Origin: Caenorhabditis elegans
Taxonomy: Eukaryota; Nematoda; Chromadorea; Rhabditida; Rhabditidae
Direction of reading: 5' to 3'
Assembly: GCF_000002985.6 (NCBI RefSeq)
Contig: NC_003279.8
Location: 5,456,001-5,520,000 of the forward strand
DNA: 64,000 nt
The notes beneath the pieces were generated by a model. That model was not told where the DNA came from. It made no database searches and saw only the letters and a program-made list of their open reading frames with translations. The stretch's first letter is position 1. Every line of letters starts with the position of its first letter. Of this stretch, positions 1-9,949 are shown one piece after another. The translations under genes were made by a program, and so were the position numbers.

Positions 1-3000
1 TTGTCAAGATCCTTGGGTTTCAGCTCGTCAGCGTAGCAATCCGTGTATTGAAAGTGTTTCCATGTTCCGGTTTCAGCTCTCTTCTGGATTTCAAAAGCTT
101 TGTCATGAGCCGTGTGTTGTCCAAGTTTCGGAACGAACGTCTGCCGAGTGTTCATCACAATCCAAGGACCAACAGCATTCCATTCATTTTCAAGAGGTGG
201 AACTTCTTTCGTCTTAACCCATTTTCCATCGTAAATATCAGATTCATCTTTCCATTTCAATGTGGGTTCCTTTGTCTGTACTTCATACAAAACAATGAAT
301 CTTTCGATGTCTGCTGGTTGTACGTGCTCCTTCCATTTTGTAAGCTGATCTGTACGTCCAAACCACATCTTTGCATGGAGTACTGCGACGTGCTGAAAGT
401 AATTTGTATTGTCATATGGAATTGGGCTAGTTTACTGAATTACCTCTCTTTTCCTGTTTCTCTGATCCACCAAAGTCGGCCATTGAATATTTATAGCACG
501 GGTCCTCCCACACCATTCTCCTGATTGAGCTTCATCATCTGATTGGAAAATCTCCGAAATCGGGATTTTGGCGAAACCGATTAACTTCCCATGGGACATC
601 ATTTTGATGAGAACGGGTGGAATGGTCATTTGAACATCTTCTGCCAACTCAAGAGTCATCGATCGAATTTGTAGAAGCATTCGAAGCAGCTTCGCATCGA
701 CTTCTCCATCGGAATAATCTATACTGAAGGCTTCCTTCTCGAAATGCTCTCGCAGCTTCAAGATCTTTTCCTTCCGGTAGTCAAGGATATGGCGATCCAG
801 TGCGTTGCTGTTAACATGGTTGATGCGTCTGAAATCATATTTTGAAATCGTGGAAAATCTAATTGACTCACCGCAAAAACTTGCTAGCCGACTCAATTTG
901 TTGCTCCAAGCACTCCAAAGATTCGATTCCAACAGAGGCGATTTGGTCAACAGCCCCACTTGAAATGTGCCGAATCTCACTTATCATTGAATCGAGCATA
1001 TTCGTCATTTTCATGAGAACATTGCTCATTTCAATCCTACGGTCAATAACTTCCCACGGAGCATTGACTTCGGCAACTGGACGGAGATTTCCCCATGCAA
1101 AACTGCAGCACTCGTGTTCATCACGTTCTGGGTAAGTTGGAACAGTTGAGCTATTGCATTTTTTGTCTTCGTTGCTCGTGCTTCCAAATGAACCGATTGA
1201 CATCATTATGCAGACTGGATCGGATGCGAATTGAGGATCGATCTTGTTGACGAGACTCATGGAACAAAAGCAGTTGTACCATTTGAGATTTTTCTGAAAT
1301 TCACAAAAAAGTTTAAGCAATGATCTACAGAAGTTCTCTTTCATGGCTTTGCAATTATGTTTCATAACCCTAATGTCTACAGTAATCAAACATCTATGGT
1401 AACTGTTACAGAATTTGAACACAAAATGCAATTTTAGAATACAGTAAGCCTTTAGTAACCGTATAACATAATCTACAGTACACTACACTTATAATTTAAT
1501 CACCAATAATTAAATGAAACATTCAATATTTTCTCAAATTTTCAATAACTTACACAAATCGATTCGGCTTCCATAATTTGGGAATAATCAAGATGCATGA
1601 TCTGAGCATTAGCCTTCTCCATATACTCTACACAATCGATCGCAATGAACAAACGTCCAACAAATCTGAAAATTAAACAAATTAATTTAGTATTCACTCT
1701 CCAAGTCTACCTGCTCCCATCCAGCTGGGATCCTCGCATTTTTCTTGAGAAGATGCTGAATCGAGACACGCGTTCGCAATCGAATACATTGAGGAACGCA
1801 GGTCCAAAAGTCGGGAGGTATCCAGCCACTCCTGGCTCGTAAATCATTTTCATTGGAAGAGTGGCTTTTCCGATGCACGTTTTGCCTCGTCCCTTTTTGT
1901 CGAACAATGAGAAAATAATCTGAAAATCAGTTATAAAATATCTTCGGAAATTGAAGAAAAAAGAGATAGGCAGGCACGTAGGCATAAAGACTGCCTACTA
2001 TGTCTCCGAGACGCGAAAAATACGGTCTTAAAATCCAAACTCATACCTCTGAGATGACAGTTGGCCATTGAATTGGAAGATAGATCTCTTACTCAAACTT
2101 CACTGACGCGATGTTTGCATCTTCATCAAGAAACGCAGATTCCATTGTTGTTTTGGTCTTGTGTGCTCCACACTGAACCATCACATAGAATCTTTGCTTT
2201 TTCTTGATCTTCCTCTCATTGATCATCTTTCGGATGAGCTGTTCCACGGAGAACACTCTGATCTGAAATGAAAAGTTATTAGTAATTAAGCATCTTAAGA
2301 GTATAATCAATGAGATGTGCCCCACTCCAGATTTGCTCCTTCCCACCGTCATCAATCAGCGTTGGTGGTGACTCGTCGATCCGGTACACAGAGAGCGTCA
2401 CCTTCAGGAATCCACAGTTCTCATAGGCGATATCGTCCGGTTCCTCGTCACTCATTCCAGGAAATCCCAGAGCAACCCATTTTGCAATGAGAGATCTGTC
2501 GGGAGAGCGGATTACTTCCGAGAGGTAGCAGCTGAACTCTCCGACGCTTGATTCTCCAAGTGCTGTAGGACGCACGAGCTGGAAAGTTAAATATTTGGAA
2601 ATTACAGAGAACATGCTTATTCACTGATAACGTTTCAAAGCAACCGAAGAAAAATATTCCAATGTTTAAAAGTTTACCCGAAAGGTCAAAACTTTGGCAG
2701 CAAGCTTCTCCAGTGGTTGGTTCTTCATTGTGTATAGAATATTTTGTCGCCACTTTGGAATTGCATGAGTCACTGTTCTAGTCATCTTTGATTTTCCGTC
2801 GAAGATCGTTCGAACTCTTGCGGATCCTGTGCTGACACCCTTCGCCTCAATAATCCGAACAAGAACATTCCAGGTGCATGATTTGTCAGTGTCTTGTAGT
2901 TTCCGTTTTTCAAAGTTTTTTCCATTATCTGGCAGCAGCTCGATGTCAGATCCACCATCGTTCAATAGCTCCTGAAATTTGTAAATTTAAAAAATAAGAT

Positions 3001-3523
3001 CACAAATATGCTCTCATTAATCTTTTTTTTATTTAAAAAGATTGTTGCAGCTCTAATAAATGGAATTATCAAACTCGAATAGAAGCTGAATATCAATAAT
3101 CCTAAAGAAATCTGAAATCGATAAATATTTTCGATAAAATATGCAAAATGTTATTGCCACGTAGATCTAACAATCGATACTAGCAAACTAATTCAACAAT
3201 CGATTGAATCACTGTGGAACCATCTCGCACTATGATACGACCATCTTTGTTCTGATTCTCAACTAATATTCCGAAACTAACAGTCATCTCCGATGTCCCC
3301 GTGCTCTTTCCAGATTTGCCATTTTTGCTGGATTTGCTCGTCTTGCTTGTATTCCTCGATTCGTTATCCGAATCGTCTTCATCCCGATCTCTCTCCGGGC
3401 CGGAATCCTGAAATATTGCAAAATTTAAAGGAATTTAATAAAAATAAGACATGCCACATCACTGGATGAATCCCCTCGCTTAAACTTTTGCTTCACTTTC
3501 AGTAGCTTTTCCTTGTCCGTCAT
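1..3523 (-). CDS. ferl-1: Ferlin family protein, 3' end cut by window edge
   Basis: Ferlins are tail-anchored multi-C2 proteins that act in calcium-linked membrane fusion and repair. The start is the ATG at 3523 (MTDKEKLLK), followed by an acidic Ser-rich exon (3408-3192) and about eight further exons running leftwards. Exons at 2974-2682 and 2579-2290 encode a C2-like beta domain. The exon near 1920-1710 carries YLPTFGPAFLNVFDCER, which aligns with the YLPTFGPCYINLYG stretch of dysferlin-type proteins. 1293-870 looks FerA-like helical, and 830-444 (IPPVLIKMMSHGK, FAKIPISEIF) matches the FerB domain. The leftmost exon has HAKMWFG and Trp-rich DysF-like repeats. The C-terminal C2 domains and membrane anchor lie outside the window. 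The family call is firm. The symbol comes from recalling the worm's second ferlin (T05E8.1) beside fer-1. Confidence 0.85.
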
Positions 3524-3637
3524 GTCGATTTGGTGGAAATTGAAAGAAATAACTTGGTTCCCGTGAAATTTTTGCAAGGGGTGTTGGATGACGTGGCAAT
3601 AAATGTGGCAAAGCTGTGAAGACAAGAGAAGCACAGG

Positions 3638-3678
3638 TCACGTGAGAAAAGATACGTGATTCAACTTTTTTCACGTGA
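3638..3678. promoter_or_regulatory. Two TCACGTGA E-box palindromes upstream of the ferlin gene
   Basis: TCACGTGA occurs at 3638-3645 and 3671-3678, 33 bp (about three helical turns) apart and 115-155 bp upstream of the ferlin start codon. The first copy is preceded by G (GTCACGTGA), close to the CLEAR/HLH-30 (TFEB) consensus. CACGTG is also bound by MXL/MML and other bHLH factors, so the factor is not decided. A further ACGTGA-like half site lies at 3654. Confidence 0.45.
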
Positions 3679-4134
3679 AACTTTTTTGTTTTTTTTTCTC
3701 ACGTATTTATTTTTGTTTCATTATTTTTCTGATTTTTAATTGTCAGCCAAATTGTAGTACGAAATTGGAATTCTCACTAGAAAAAGATGAAATTACCATG
3801 GTAGTGGACTAGTACGGTAGGAGTACTGTATTTTAGGCGAGCGCAAGTTCGGCGGGGAAAGAGGCCGTTTGCCAAATATCAATTTTCCAAATGTTTTCAA
3901 AAGGATTTTTGTTAGATAAAACTTTATTTTTGAATTTTTTATTCCTTTTCTTCAGATATTTTTATAGAATTTACTCACTCCTCATGATAGTCGTAAGAAC
4001 ATTTATAGGATGTACAATTTTGCAGTTTAATATTGAGATTTCAAAATTTCCAATAAAAATTGCAAAACCACAATTTGACGAAAATTTCAGTCATTGCCGT
4101 TTTTTTTCGGCAAATTGGGCAGTTCAAGATATGG

Positions 4135-4407
4135 AGCCGTATGCTCTTGGAGAAGAATAAACACTTACAGCCTCAGCGATATGGAGAAGTTTGCGATCAA
4201 GTGTGAAAAGGCGACTGCTGGAAAGAAAGTTCTTCTGATGGATTGTAATGTGATGAAAGGTGCAACGCAGATCAAAAACAGGCACGTTTGTGTTGTACTG
4301 GATCGGGCCAACGTCAAGGATCGAGTCAATTTCATTGTGATGAAACTTATCTGGAAGAATCTTTGGGATCTGAGACAGAATGACAGATCGCCAGATAGTC
4401 CTTGAAA
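4135..4407 (+). pseudogene. GC-richer open stretch, possible captured gene fragment
   Basis: An open frame of about 80 codons (LSDMEKFAIKCEKATAGK ... NLWDLRQNDRSPDSP, stop at 4403-4405) directly follows a dispersed repeat. Its base composition is clearly more exon-like than the AT-rich flanks. I do not recognise the family, and there is no convincing start or splice site. The opposite strand is also partly open, so the coding strand is unsure. It could be a gene fragment carried by a transposon, a decayed gene or a chance ORF. Confidence 0.3.
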
Positions 4408-4535
4408 ATTGTGAGCTCAAGTATTTATTAGAACCAAACTAGATAATAGTAACGTGGAACGGCTTCGTCATTTCATCGCCACCTGGAAATCGATAAAATT
4501 GTTTTGAGGAAAGCGATAATTAGTGGAATCTTAAC

Positions 4536-5380
4536 TACAAGGTGGCCCATAATTATGCGGATAGCATGTCGCGCTTATAAAATCTGATTGGAACAGTAAA
4601 AAATCTGATATCAACACATATTTAATTCCAAATTTTCTAAGGAACAAAATATGATGTCAAACTTTCAAAATATCCGCTTTTGCACATCTACAGGCCAGCT
4701 GACACTCCGAAAAAATTTTGAAGTTGGCACGCAACTCATAGGTGTTTTCCTTTTTATTGTCATTTCTAGGTACTGTTGCAAATATGAGCACTCGCGCAAT
4801 TATATTTGGATAAACTTTTCTCTGAAAATCCGTTTTTCAATATAATTCATAAAGGTTGGTATCCGACGTTCGACTTGACATGTCAGTTAAGTAAATGTTT
4901 CGATAAAAATCCATACCGATCTTTTTCTTTCCTTGTAGAAAAAATGTGCCTCATTTTATTTTTGAGCTATACCGAAATCTGCCATTAGCTAATGAACTCC
5001 TTTTAACATCGGCTTTGGTTACTGTCAAACACTCACCCATCAGATGCTGGAATTTTATAAAGAGATTTCATACGTCTAAATTTATGACAATATATTTTTT
5101 GCATCCAAAATTTATACATTACTGAAGAAAAAATCATTTTCAATAACTTCCAGACTCAAAAATCGTTGCGTGCCCAAAAGTCGTCAGTGTGAGAGACGAT
5201 GCTAGTTTGACGGCTCTGCCTAGATTGCGTGGTTTGAAAAATTAACATATTTTTTAAATTAACTGATAGGAACATATGTCAGCTATCAATAAACTAATGA
5301 AGCAATAACTTTGCATTTGTACAGCAAAAACATGTATTTGTGGAGCAACTCTGGTCCGCATAATTATGGGCCACCCTGTA
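4536..5380. mobile_element. Inverted-repeat DNA element, mariner/Tc-like ends
   Basis: The left end TACAAGGTGGCCCATAATTA and the reverse complement of the right end (TACAGGGTGGCCCATAATTA) match over about 26 bp. Both termini fall at TA dinucleotides, as expected for Tc1/mariner insertion. The roughly 845-bp interior has no transposase-like ORF, so it is a non-autonomous copy. Its ends resemble those of the element at 5732-6378. Confidence 0.75.
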
Positions 5381-5731
5381 TTTCGAAGTATTATCGCCAC
5401 TTACAATTAGAAATCAATATTTTCAAGTTAAAGCCTAGAAAAATCAATAATTTGTTAAAAATGATAGTCGATAACAGTAGTCATTGTGATGCTTTCCAAC
5501 ATCCATACTTTTCAATTTTTTTATTTGGGAGTGAGAGAAATTTTTGCTCAAAAATTGATATAAGCACTGTGGAACTGTTTCGCAATTTTTCGCCACATAA
5601 ACAAACAAGGAAAGGACCATTTTTGTTTTGATTCTCAAGAAATATTCACAAACTAGCAGTCATCTCCAATGTTCCCGTGCTCTTTCCCGATATTCCCGTC
5701 TTGCTAAAAAGAAATGCGATTCATGCGAAAT

Positions 5732-6378
5732 TACAGGGTGCGGCACAATTATGGTAATACGACCTTTTGTTAGAAATTCTTGTATACATATCTCGAATAT
5801 CGTTCGTTAAAAAAAGATTTGGTTAGTTTTTCTGAACACCGTGGTCGATATATTGAATCATGAAGTTCTTGCAAGCACTCAAACAACTAAATCAACTATA
5901 TCAAAACTCACTTTGGCGCCTCACATTTTTTGAGTTTCATTTGAACACATCGACGTTCTTTAAGTATGTTGATCGTTAAAATTATATTTTTATAGAAGAT
6001 TATTGGCAACTAACTTTATTTCTCCGACTTTCCGAGCTTTATCACTAGGTATCCTACACCTAAACTTTTTTGGGAAAATCAGCAATTTCAAGCTTCGGTG
6101 GTTTCAAAAACTATATTTTTCAGTTACAGTCATACCAAATATTCTTGAAACAGCTCAATTTATGTTTTCTCGCAACTACTCGCGTACCAACCTCTGCCGT
6201 GTTCCCAGATTCGGGAAGGCCTGTGAAAGCGCAGAGAATGATAAGTTTAAGGTTTAAACTGTTATCGTATTCAAAAATATCTGAAAAATTCAAAATATCA
6301 AGATAGAAGTGTCTACCATTTTTATAGCGACTGTCACGCTTCTGAATTTGAGTTACCATAATTGCGCCGTACCCTGTA
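5732..6378. mobile_element. Second inverted-repeat element with related ends
   Basis: The left end TACAGGGTGCGGCACAATTA and the reverse complement of the right end (TACAGGGTACGGCGCAATTA) agree with two mismatches over about 25 bp, and both ends are TA. About 647 bp, no transposase ORF. The terminal pattern TACAGGGTG..C.(C/T)AATTATG is shared with the neighbouring element at 4536-5380, which suggests one transposon lineage. A solo end of similar type (TACAGGGTGACAATTAATTA) lies near 38152. Confidence 0.75.
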
Positions 6379-6416
6379 CAATAACTGAATAATTTTACAC
6401 ATTTCACTAGTTGATC

Positions 6417-6419
<3 letters not shown>

Positions 6420-6495
<76 letters not shown>
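6420..6495. repeat. (TA)n microsatellite, about 37 units
   Basis: An uninterrupted alternating TA run of about 75 bp. On the minus strand it directly follows the 3' side of the LINE-like fragment at 6564-6863, so it may have grown from that element's simple-sequence tail. Confidence 0.95.
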
Positions 6496-6498
<3 letters not shown>

Positions 6499-6563
6499 TT
6501 CACCAAATTCAAAAAGAGAAATCGCAGGGTATTCAACGGGAAAATATATAGTAAACGATAAAG

Positions 6564-6863
6564 TCATCCTATAAACCAATAAATAGTTTGGGGGATCAAG
6601 TGGGGGGGAATTAATTTGTGTAGGGGAATTGTATTTAATCGTGCTGCAAAGGCAGATCGGCTAAGTTTTTCCGGTATAAGTTGAGCTACTCGGTTCCAAA
6701 GTATAATATTGCGATGTAAGAAGTTCTTATTGACAGGAATCAACATTGTGCACAATTTATTTTTATTCCAATAAAATATTCTCTGGCCAAGTTTTCTCGA
6801 TGCATAAAATAAACTCGGGAGATGATTTAAGAATGGGTTTCCCCTAGTTTGTGCATCAAACAT
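6564..6863 (-). pseudogene. LINE reverse-transcriptase C-terminal remnant
   Basis: A 99-codon frame carries R.GNPFLN.LPSLFYAS near its start, then FLHRNIILWNRVAQLIPEKL and SRSAFAARLN. The pattern 'nR.ilWN.lp..l...S...F...L' is typical of the last conserved block of jockey/CR1-type LINE polymerases. Upstream reverse-transcriptase motifs are missing, so this is a 5'-truncated copy. After the stop, about 65 bp of unique sequence leads into the (TA)n run. Family-level naming would need a repeat-library search. Confidence 0.6.
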
Positions 6864-7456
6864 TGTTTACATTTGACAAAGTAAGTACAATATCTCAGCA
6901 GAAATGGGGAAAATTGCGACGCAGTGAGACGAAGTGCAGTAAAGTGCTACAAAATGCTTCAAGGTGAGGACTAGTGTGAAGCAAGCCAGATATATGGGAT
7001 TGAAAGAAGGGGTGAAAGAAGTGGGTTGAAAGAAGGCAGAGCGCTGCAGAAAACCGTTTTCAATAAGTTTCGCCGACAATTTTCAGACACTTTTCGTATT
7101 TTTGTTGTGTTTTTCAGTTGTGTTTTTTAATCGTTTATTTATTACAATGTCCAGATTTCGATATTTATTTTTGGTGTTTGTCAAATTCGAGTACTTTTCT
7201 TTTGTTGGACTAAATTGAATACTTGTTACTTTCATATTGTCAAAACAAAATAAACATGAAAAGAATTGAAAGAGATGTGGATCAAATCAAGTATTTAAGG
7301 CTGTGAGGGAATGAGCAAAATAGCATAGAAATTCAGAAAAAAGAACCGACAGCAAACCGAGTCAAAATGCACTAGAATCTATCAAGAAATATGTGAATTG
7401 TAAGATTAAACGTTGAAATAAAAATTGTTTGATTAGCGAAATCGTCCTCTTTTATT
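6864..7456. other. Gene-free stretch
   Basis: 6900-7060 is rich in short GAAAGAAGG/GTGAAG-type purine motifs on the plus strand; the rest is ordinary AT-rich DNA. No coding, RNA or transposon feature was recognised. Confidence 0.5.
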
Positions 7457-7754
7457 TCATGAGCTCAGAATTCAGAAGTTGTGCGTCGTTATCTACTTTT
7501 CCTATCAATTCAAATTTCTTCTTTAGCTCCTGAATAATTCATTTTTTAACTATCAATTTAAAGTTTATATAAACCTGTTTCTCAGCAGTGACCGTTCTTG
7601 TCATTAGTTCGGCACCAATTCTCGGGAGTCCATACGATAGATCAGAAGTAGCAGTGTCCTCTGTAATTAAAAGTAATTTCATCGAACGAATAAAAACATG
7701 TGCAGTCGAAACAGAACGACCAACATGCAAATTTTGTATGCCATATTTTCAGAG
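7457..7754 (-). other. Possible 3' exons of the H15/haspin-like locus
   Basis: Two exon-like blocks can be read. 7754 downwards begins after TTTTTTTCAG and opens as LKIWHTKFA. Further down, EDTATSDLSYGLPR...TAEKQ ends at a GTTTATA donor near 7576, and 7528-7457 (after TTATTCAG) encodes ELKKKFELIGKVDNDAQ and ends in a TAA stop. The last two blocks join in one frame. The first does not join them in frame with any GT donor I can find. They may be real 3' exons of the kinase-like gene or decayed ones. Confidence 0.35.
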
Positions 7755-7921
7755 CTGAAAAAAAGCGTAGTATCCTTTCAAAAATTTTGATCAGCATACC
7801 GATTTACGCTAGGCTCCTCGTGGAAAAGTGTTAAATTATTTGCTGCAGGAATTTTAATTTTCTTGTTTTTTTTTAACTTTTTTTCTTAGCACATTTTCTT
7901 CTTAGTTTTGACAATTAAAAC

Positions 7922-8603
7922 TACAGTGCGCCCAACTGCTATGGGACACCCCCTAATTTTCAGGGTTTCAGACACATTCGAACTTTTTTTTAATGGAAAA
8001 CTAGATTCGGAATCGGATAAAGGTACTAAAATGTGAAAATTAGAAGAATGCATGTTTCCTCTTATAAAGAACAATATAAAGACGATATAAAAGACGATAT
8101 TTCCACGATATAAAGAACAAAAAATACACTGGCAAAACATGTGTTTGAACGTTATTTAACTTTTTAAAAATTTTACACTTTCGAAAAAATCGCACTTTTC
8201 GTGAAAAATTTCCAAAATCTCGGGGTGTCCCATAGCAGTTGGGCGGTCGATTTTTCAACTTTTCGCTCGTTTGCTCTCAATTTTTGAGCAATCAGAATAA
8301 AATTGTAGGTACAGCGGTTTTTTGGTATGCTGAATCCGATTCCAATACTAGTTTTCCATAAAAAAAATTCGAGAGTGTCTGAAACCCTGAAAGTTAGGGG
8401 GTGTCCCATAGCAGTTGGGCGGTCGATTTTTCAACTTTTCGCTCGTTTGCTCCCAATTTTTGAGCAATCAGAATAAAATTGTAGGTACAGAGGTTTTTTG
8501 GTATGCTGAATCCGATTCCAATACTAGTTTTCCATAAAAAAGTTCGAAAGTGTCTGAAACCGTGAAAGTTAGGGGGTGTCCCATAGCGGTTGGGCGCACT
8601 GTA
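7922..8603. mobile_element. Inverted-repeat DNA element with internal tandem copies
   Basis: The left end TACAGTGCGCCCAACTGCTA is mirrored by the right end (reverse complement TACAGTGCGCCCAACCGCTA). The matching arms extend through GGGACACCCCCTAA, the (C/A)GTTTCAGACAC run and TTTTCCATTAAAAA-type sequence, over 80 bp, and both ends are TA. There is no transposase ORF. It lies in the presumed intron between 8955 and 7754 of the haspin-like locus. Confidence 0.8.
8225..8578 (+). repeat. Two tandem direct copies, period about 176 bp
   Basis: GTGTCCCATAGC(A/G)GTTGGG starts at 8225, 8401 and 8576. The sequence between starts (GGTCGATTTTTCAAC, CTCGTTTGCTC, TTGAGCAATCAGAAT, TAGTTTTCCAT) is nearly identical in the two units. 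The unit is the right end of the host element, so the element grew by duplicating its own terminus. Confidence 0.85.
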
Positions 8604-8954
8604 TCTTTCAATATGTTATTCAGTGTTTCATATAAGAGCTAATAGATATAGGTATGTCGAAAACTGCAGAAAAAAAAGAAAAAATAATAAATTTTATACA
8701 ATGAATACATTGGTTTCTACCCAAGACACTAAACATATTGGCGGAAACATTTAGAAATCAATAGTTCTAATCAAAAACTACAGAATCCTGCGAAAAAAAC
8801 GTTTAACAATGCGGCCAAGTAAATCGACATATTGAAAAAAATTGCATAAAAAACAATTCTCACAATCAGTTTTCGGGTTTTTTGGAAGTTTTACAACTTC
8901 TTGAAAAACTCAAGTTCTTCGACCAATAGTTTACTTAAACGGAAATTAACTTAC

Positions 8955-9941
8955 GGCCAATTGCACTTTGTCCAAAATCAACAAGATACACAACATAGCC
9001 TTCCTCATCAGTGTAATCTTGACTCCATTATGCGTATAATGGAGGTTTGTTTTGCCAGTGACTTTAATTAGTACATTTCCACCAAATAAATCTCTATGGT
9101 TTAATAATATTCGATCCTTAGCGATGGCCAATGTGAGAACCAATTGTTGCATAATTGCCACAGACTCAGAACAAGTCAACGAGTTTCTTCTAATATTGTC
9201 CAGTCTTTTCTTGCATATCTCAGAGAATATTCCACAATACACTTTTCCAGCATGACGAAGAAGTTTTTCCACGTTGCCTTGGACTTCCTTAATAACGCAT
9301 GATCCATAAAAATCAGGAAAATTTGGAGTTGCCATTTGAATCGCTTTTATCGACTGCCAAATTTTTAGCTCTTTGTAGGCATTTTGAACGGTATCAGGAC
9401 CAGCTAATCTACACATCTTTAAAGCTTCCGATCTGCCAGATCGTTCGATTTGAAGCACGTCGCCGGTCTGTCCAAATCCCAGTTTTGATTTTGCCTCGAT
9501 GTTCAGCTCGGACCACAGAACTATGTGATCTTTGTCGGCTATCTGAAGTATGTTACCATACTTACGACGATCCTCCGTCGCAATGTCGTCTGCAGCTTTT
9601 GTAATATAATGTAGGTATATGTTTTTAAAAGTTTTCTCCGAATTGCAAAATTAGTTTGAAAATACGAGCAAATTTTAAAAATTATTAATTAAAGTTTTTT
9701 TGGCGAAAATATTGTTTTTTCAAAAGTACCAGTTGGGTTTCAATTTTATTTTGATTTTCTTGAAAACATCTAAAAATCGACCTCTTTACTTCCAATAAAT
9801 TTATTTTCGCAATAACAATAAAATACCTTTCTTCAGCTGTTGTTTGGCTTGGTGATATCGTCGAGCCTTGTCATTGTTGTTGAGTCTTACGGCCGTTCTG
9901 CCGGGCGAATCTCTACTCTGCTTCTGCTTTGCCCTTTTTCA
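8955..9941 (-). pseudogene. Haspin-like protein kinase domain, frame disrupted
   Basis: The exon 9595-8955 reads as a kinase: glycine loop LGFGQTGDV, a lysine in EALKMCRL, then catalytic loop LNHRDLFGGNVLI followed by LHYTHNG, the pattern of haspin and the expanded worm haspin-like family. After THNGVK (about 9020) the frame must shift by one base to continue into DEEGYVVYLVDFGQSAIG, which ends at a good GTAAGT donor at 8955. No intron can be fitted there. Upstream, 9941-9838 reads KRAKQKQSRDSPGRTAVR... and splices in frame into 9595. That frame has no ATG and is preceded by a stop. Either this is a decaying copy or splicing is unusual. I recall a haspin-like gene, T05E8.2, at this place. Confidence 0.6.
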
Positions 9942-9949
9942 AATGATCA

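Larger units (their letters stand above)
3524..4535. other. Intergenic region with a dispersed-repeat segment
   Basis: About 1 kb upstream of the ferlin gene. 3950-4115 resembles 11018-11165 over roughly 150 bp: both have ATAGAATTT, GAACATT(C/T)ATAGGATG, a GAAATTTCC-like run, GCAAAACCACA and a GCCG(T)nCGGCAAA hairpin. It is therefore a dispersed repeat. The GC-richer end (4135-4407) is listed separately. Apart from the E-boxes no other signal was recognised. Confidence 0.5.
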
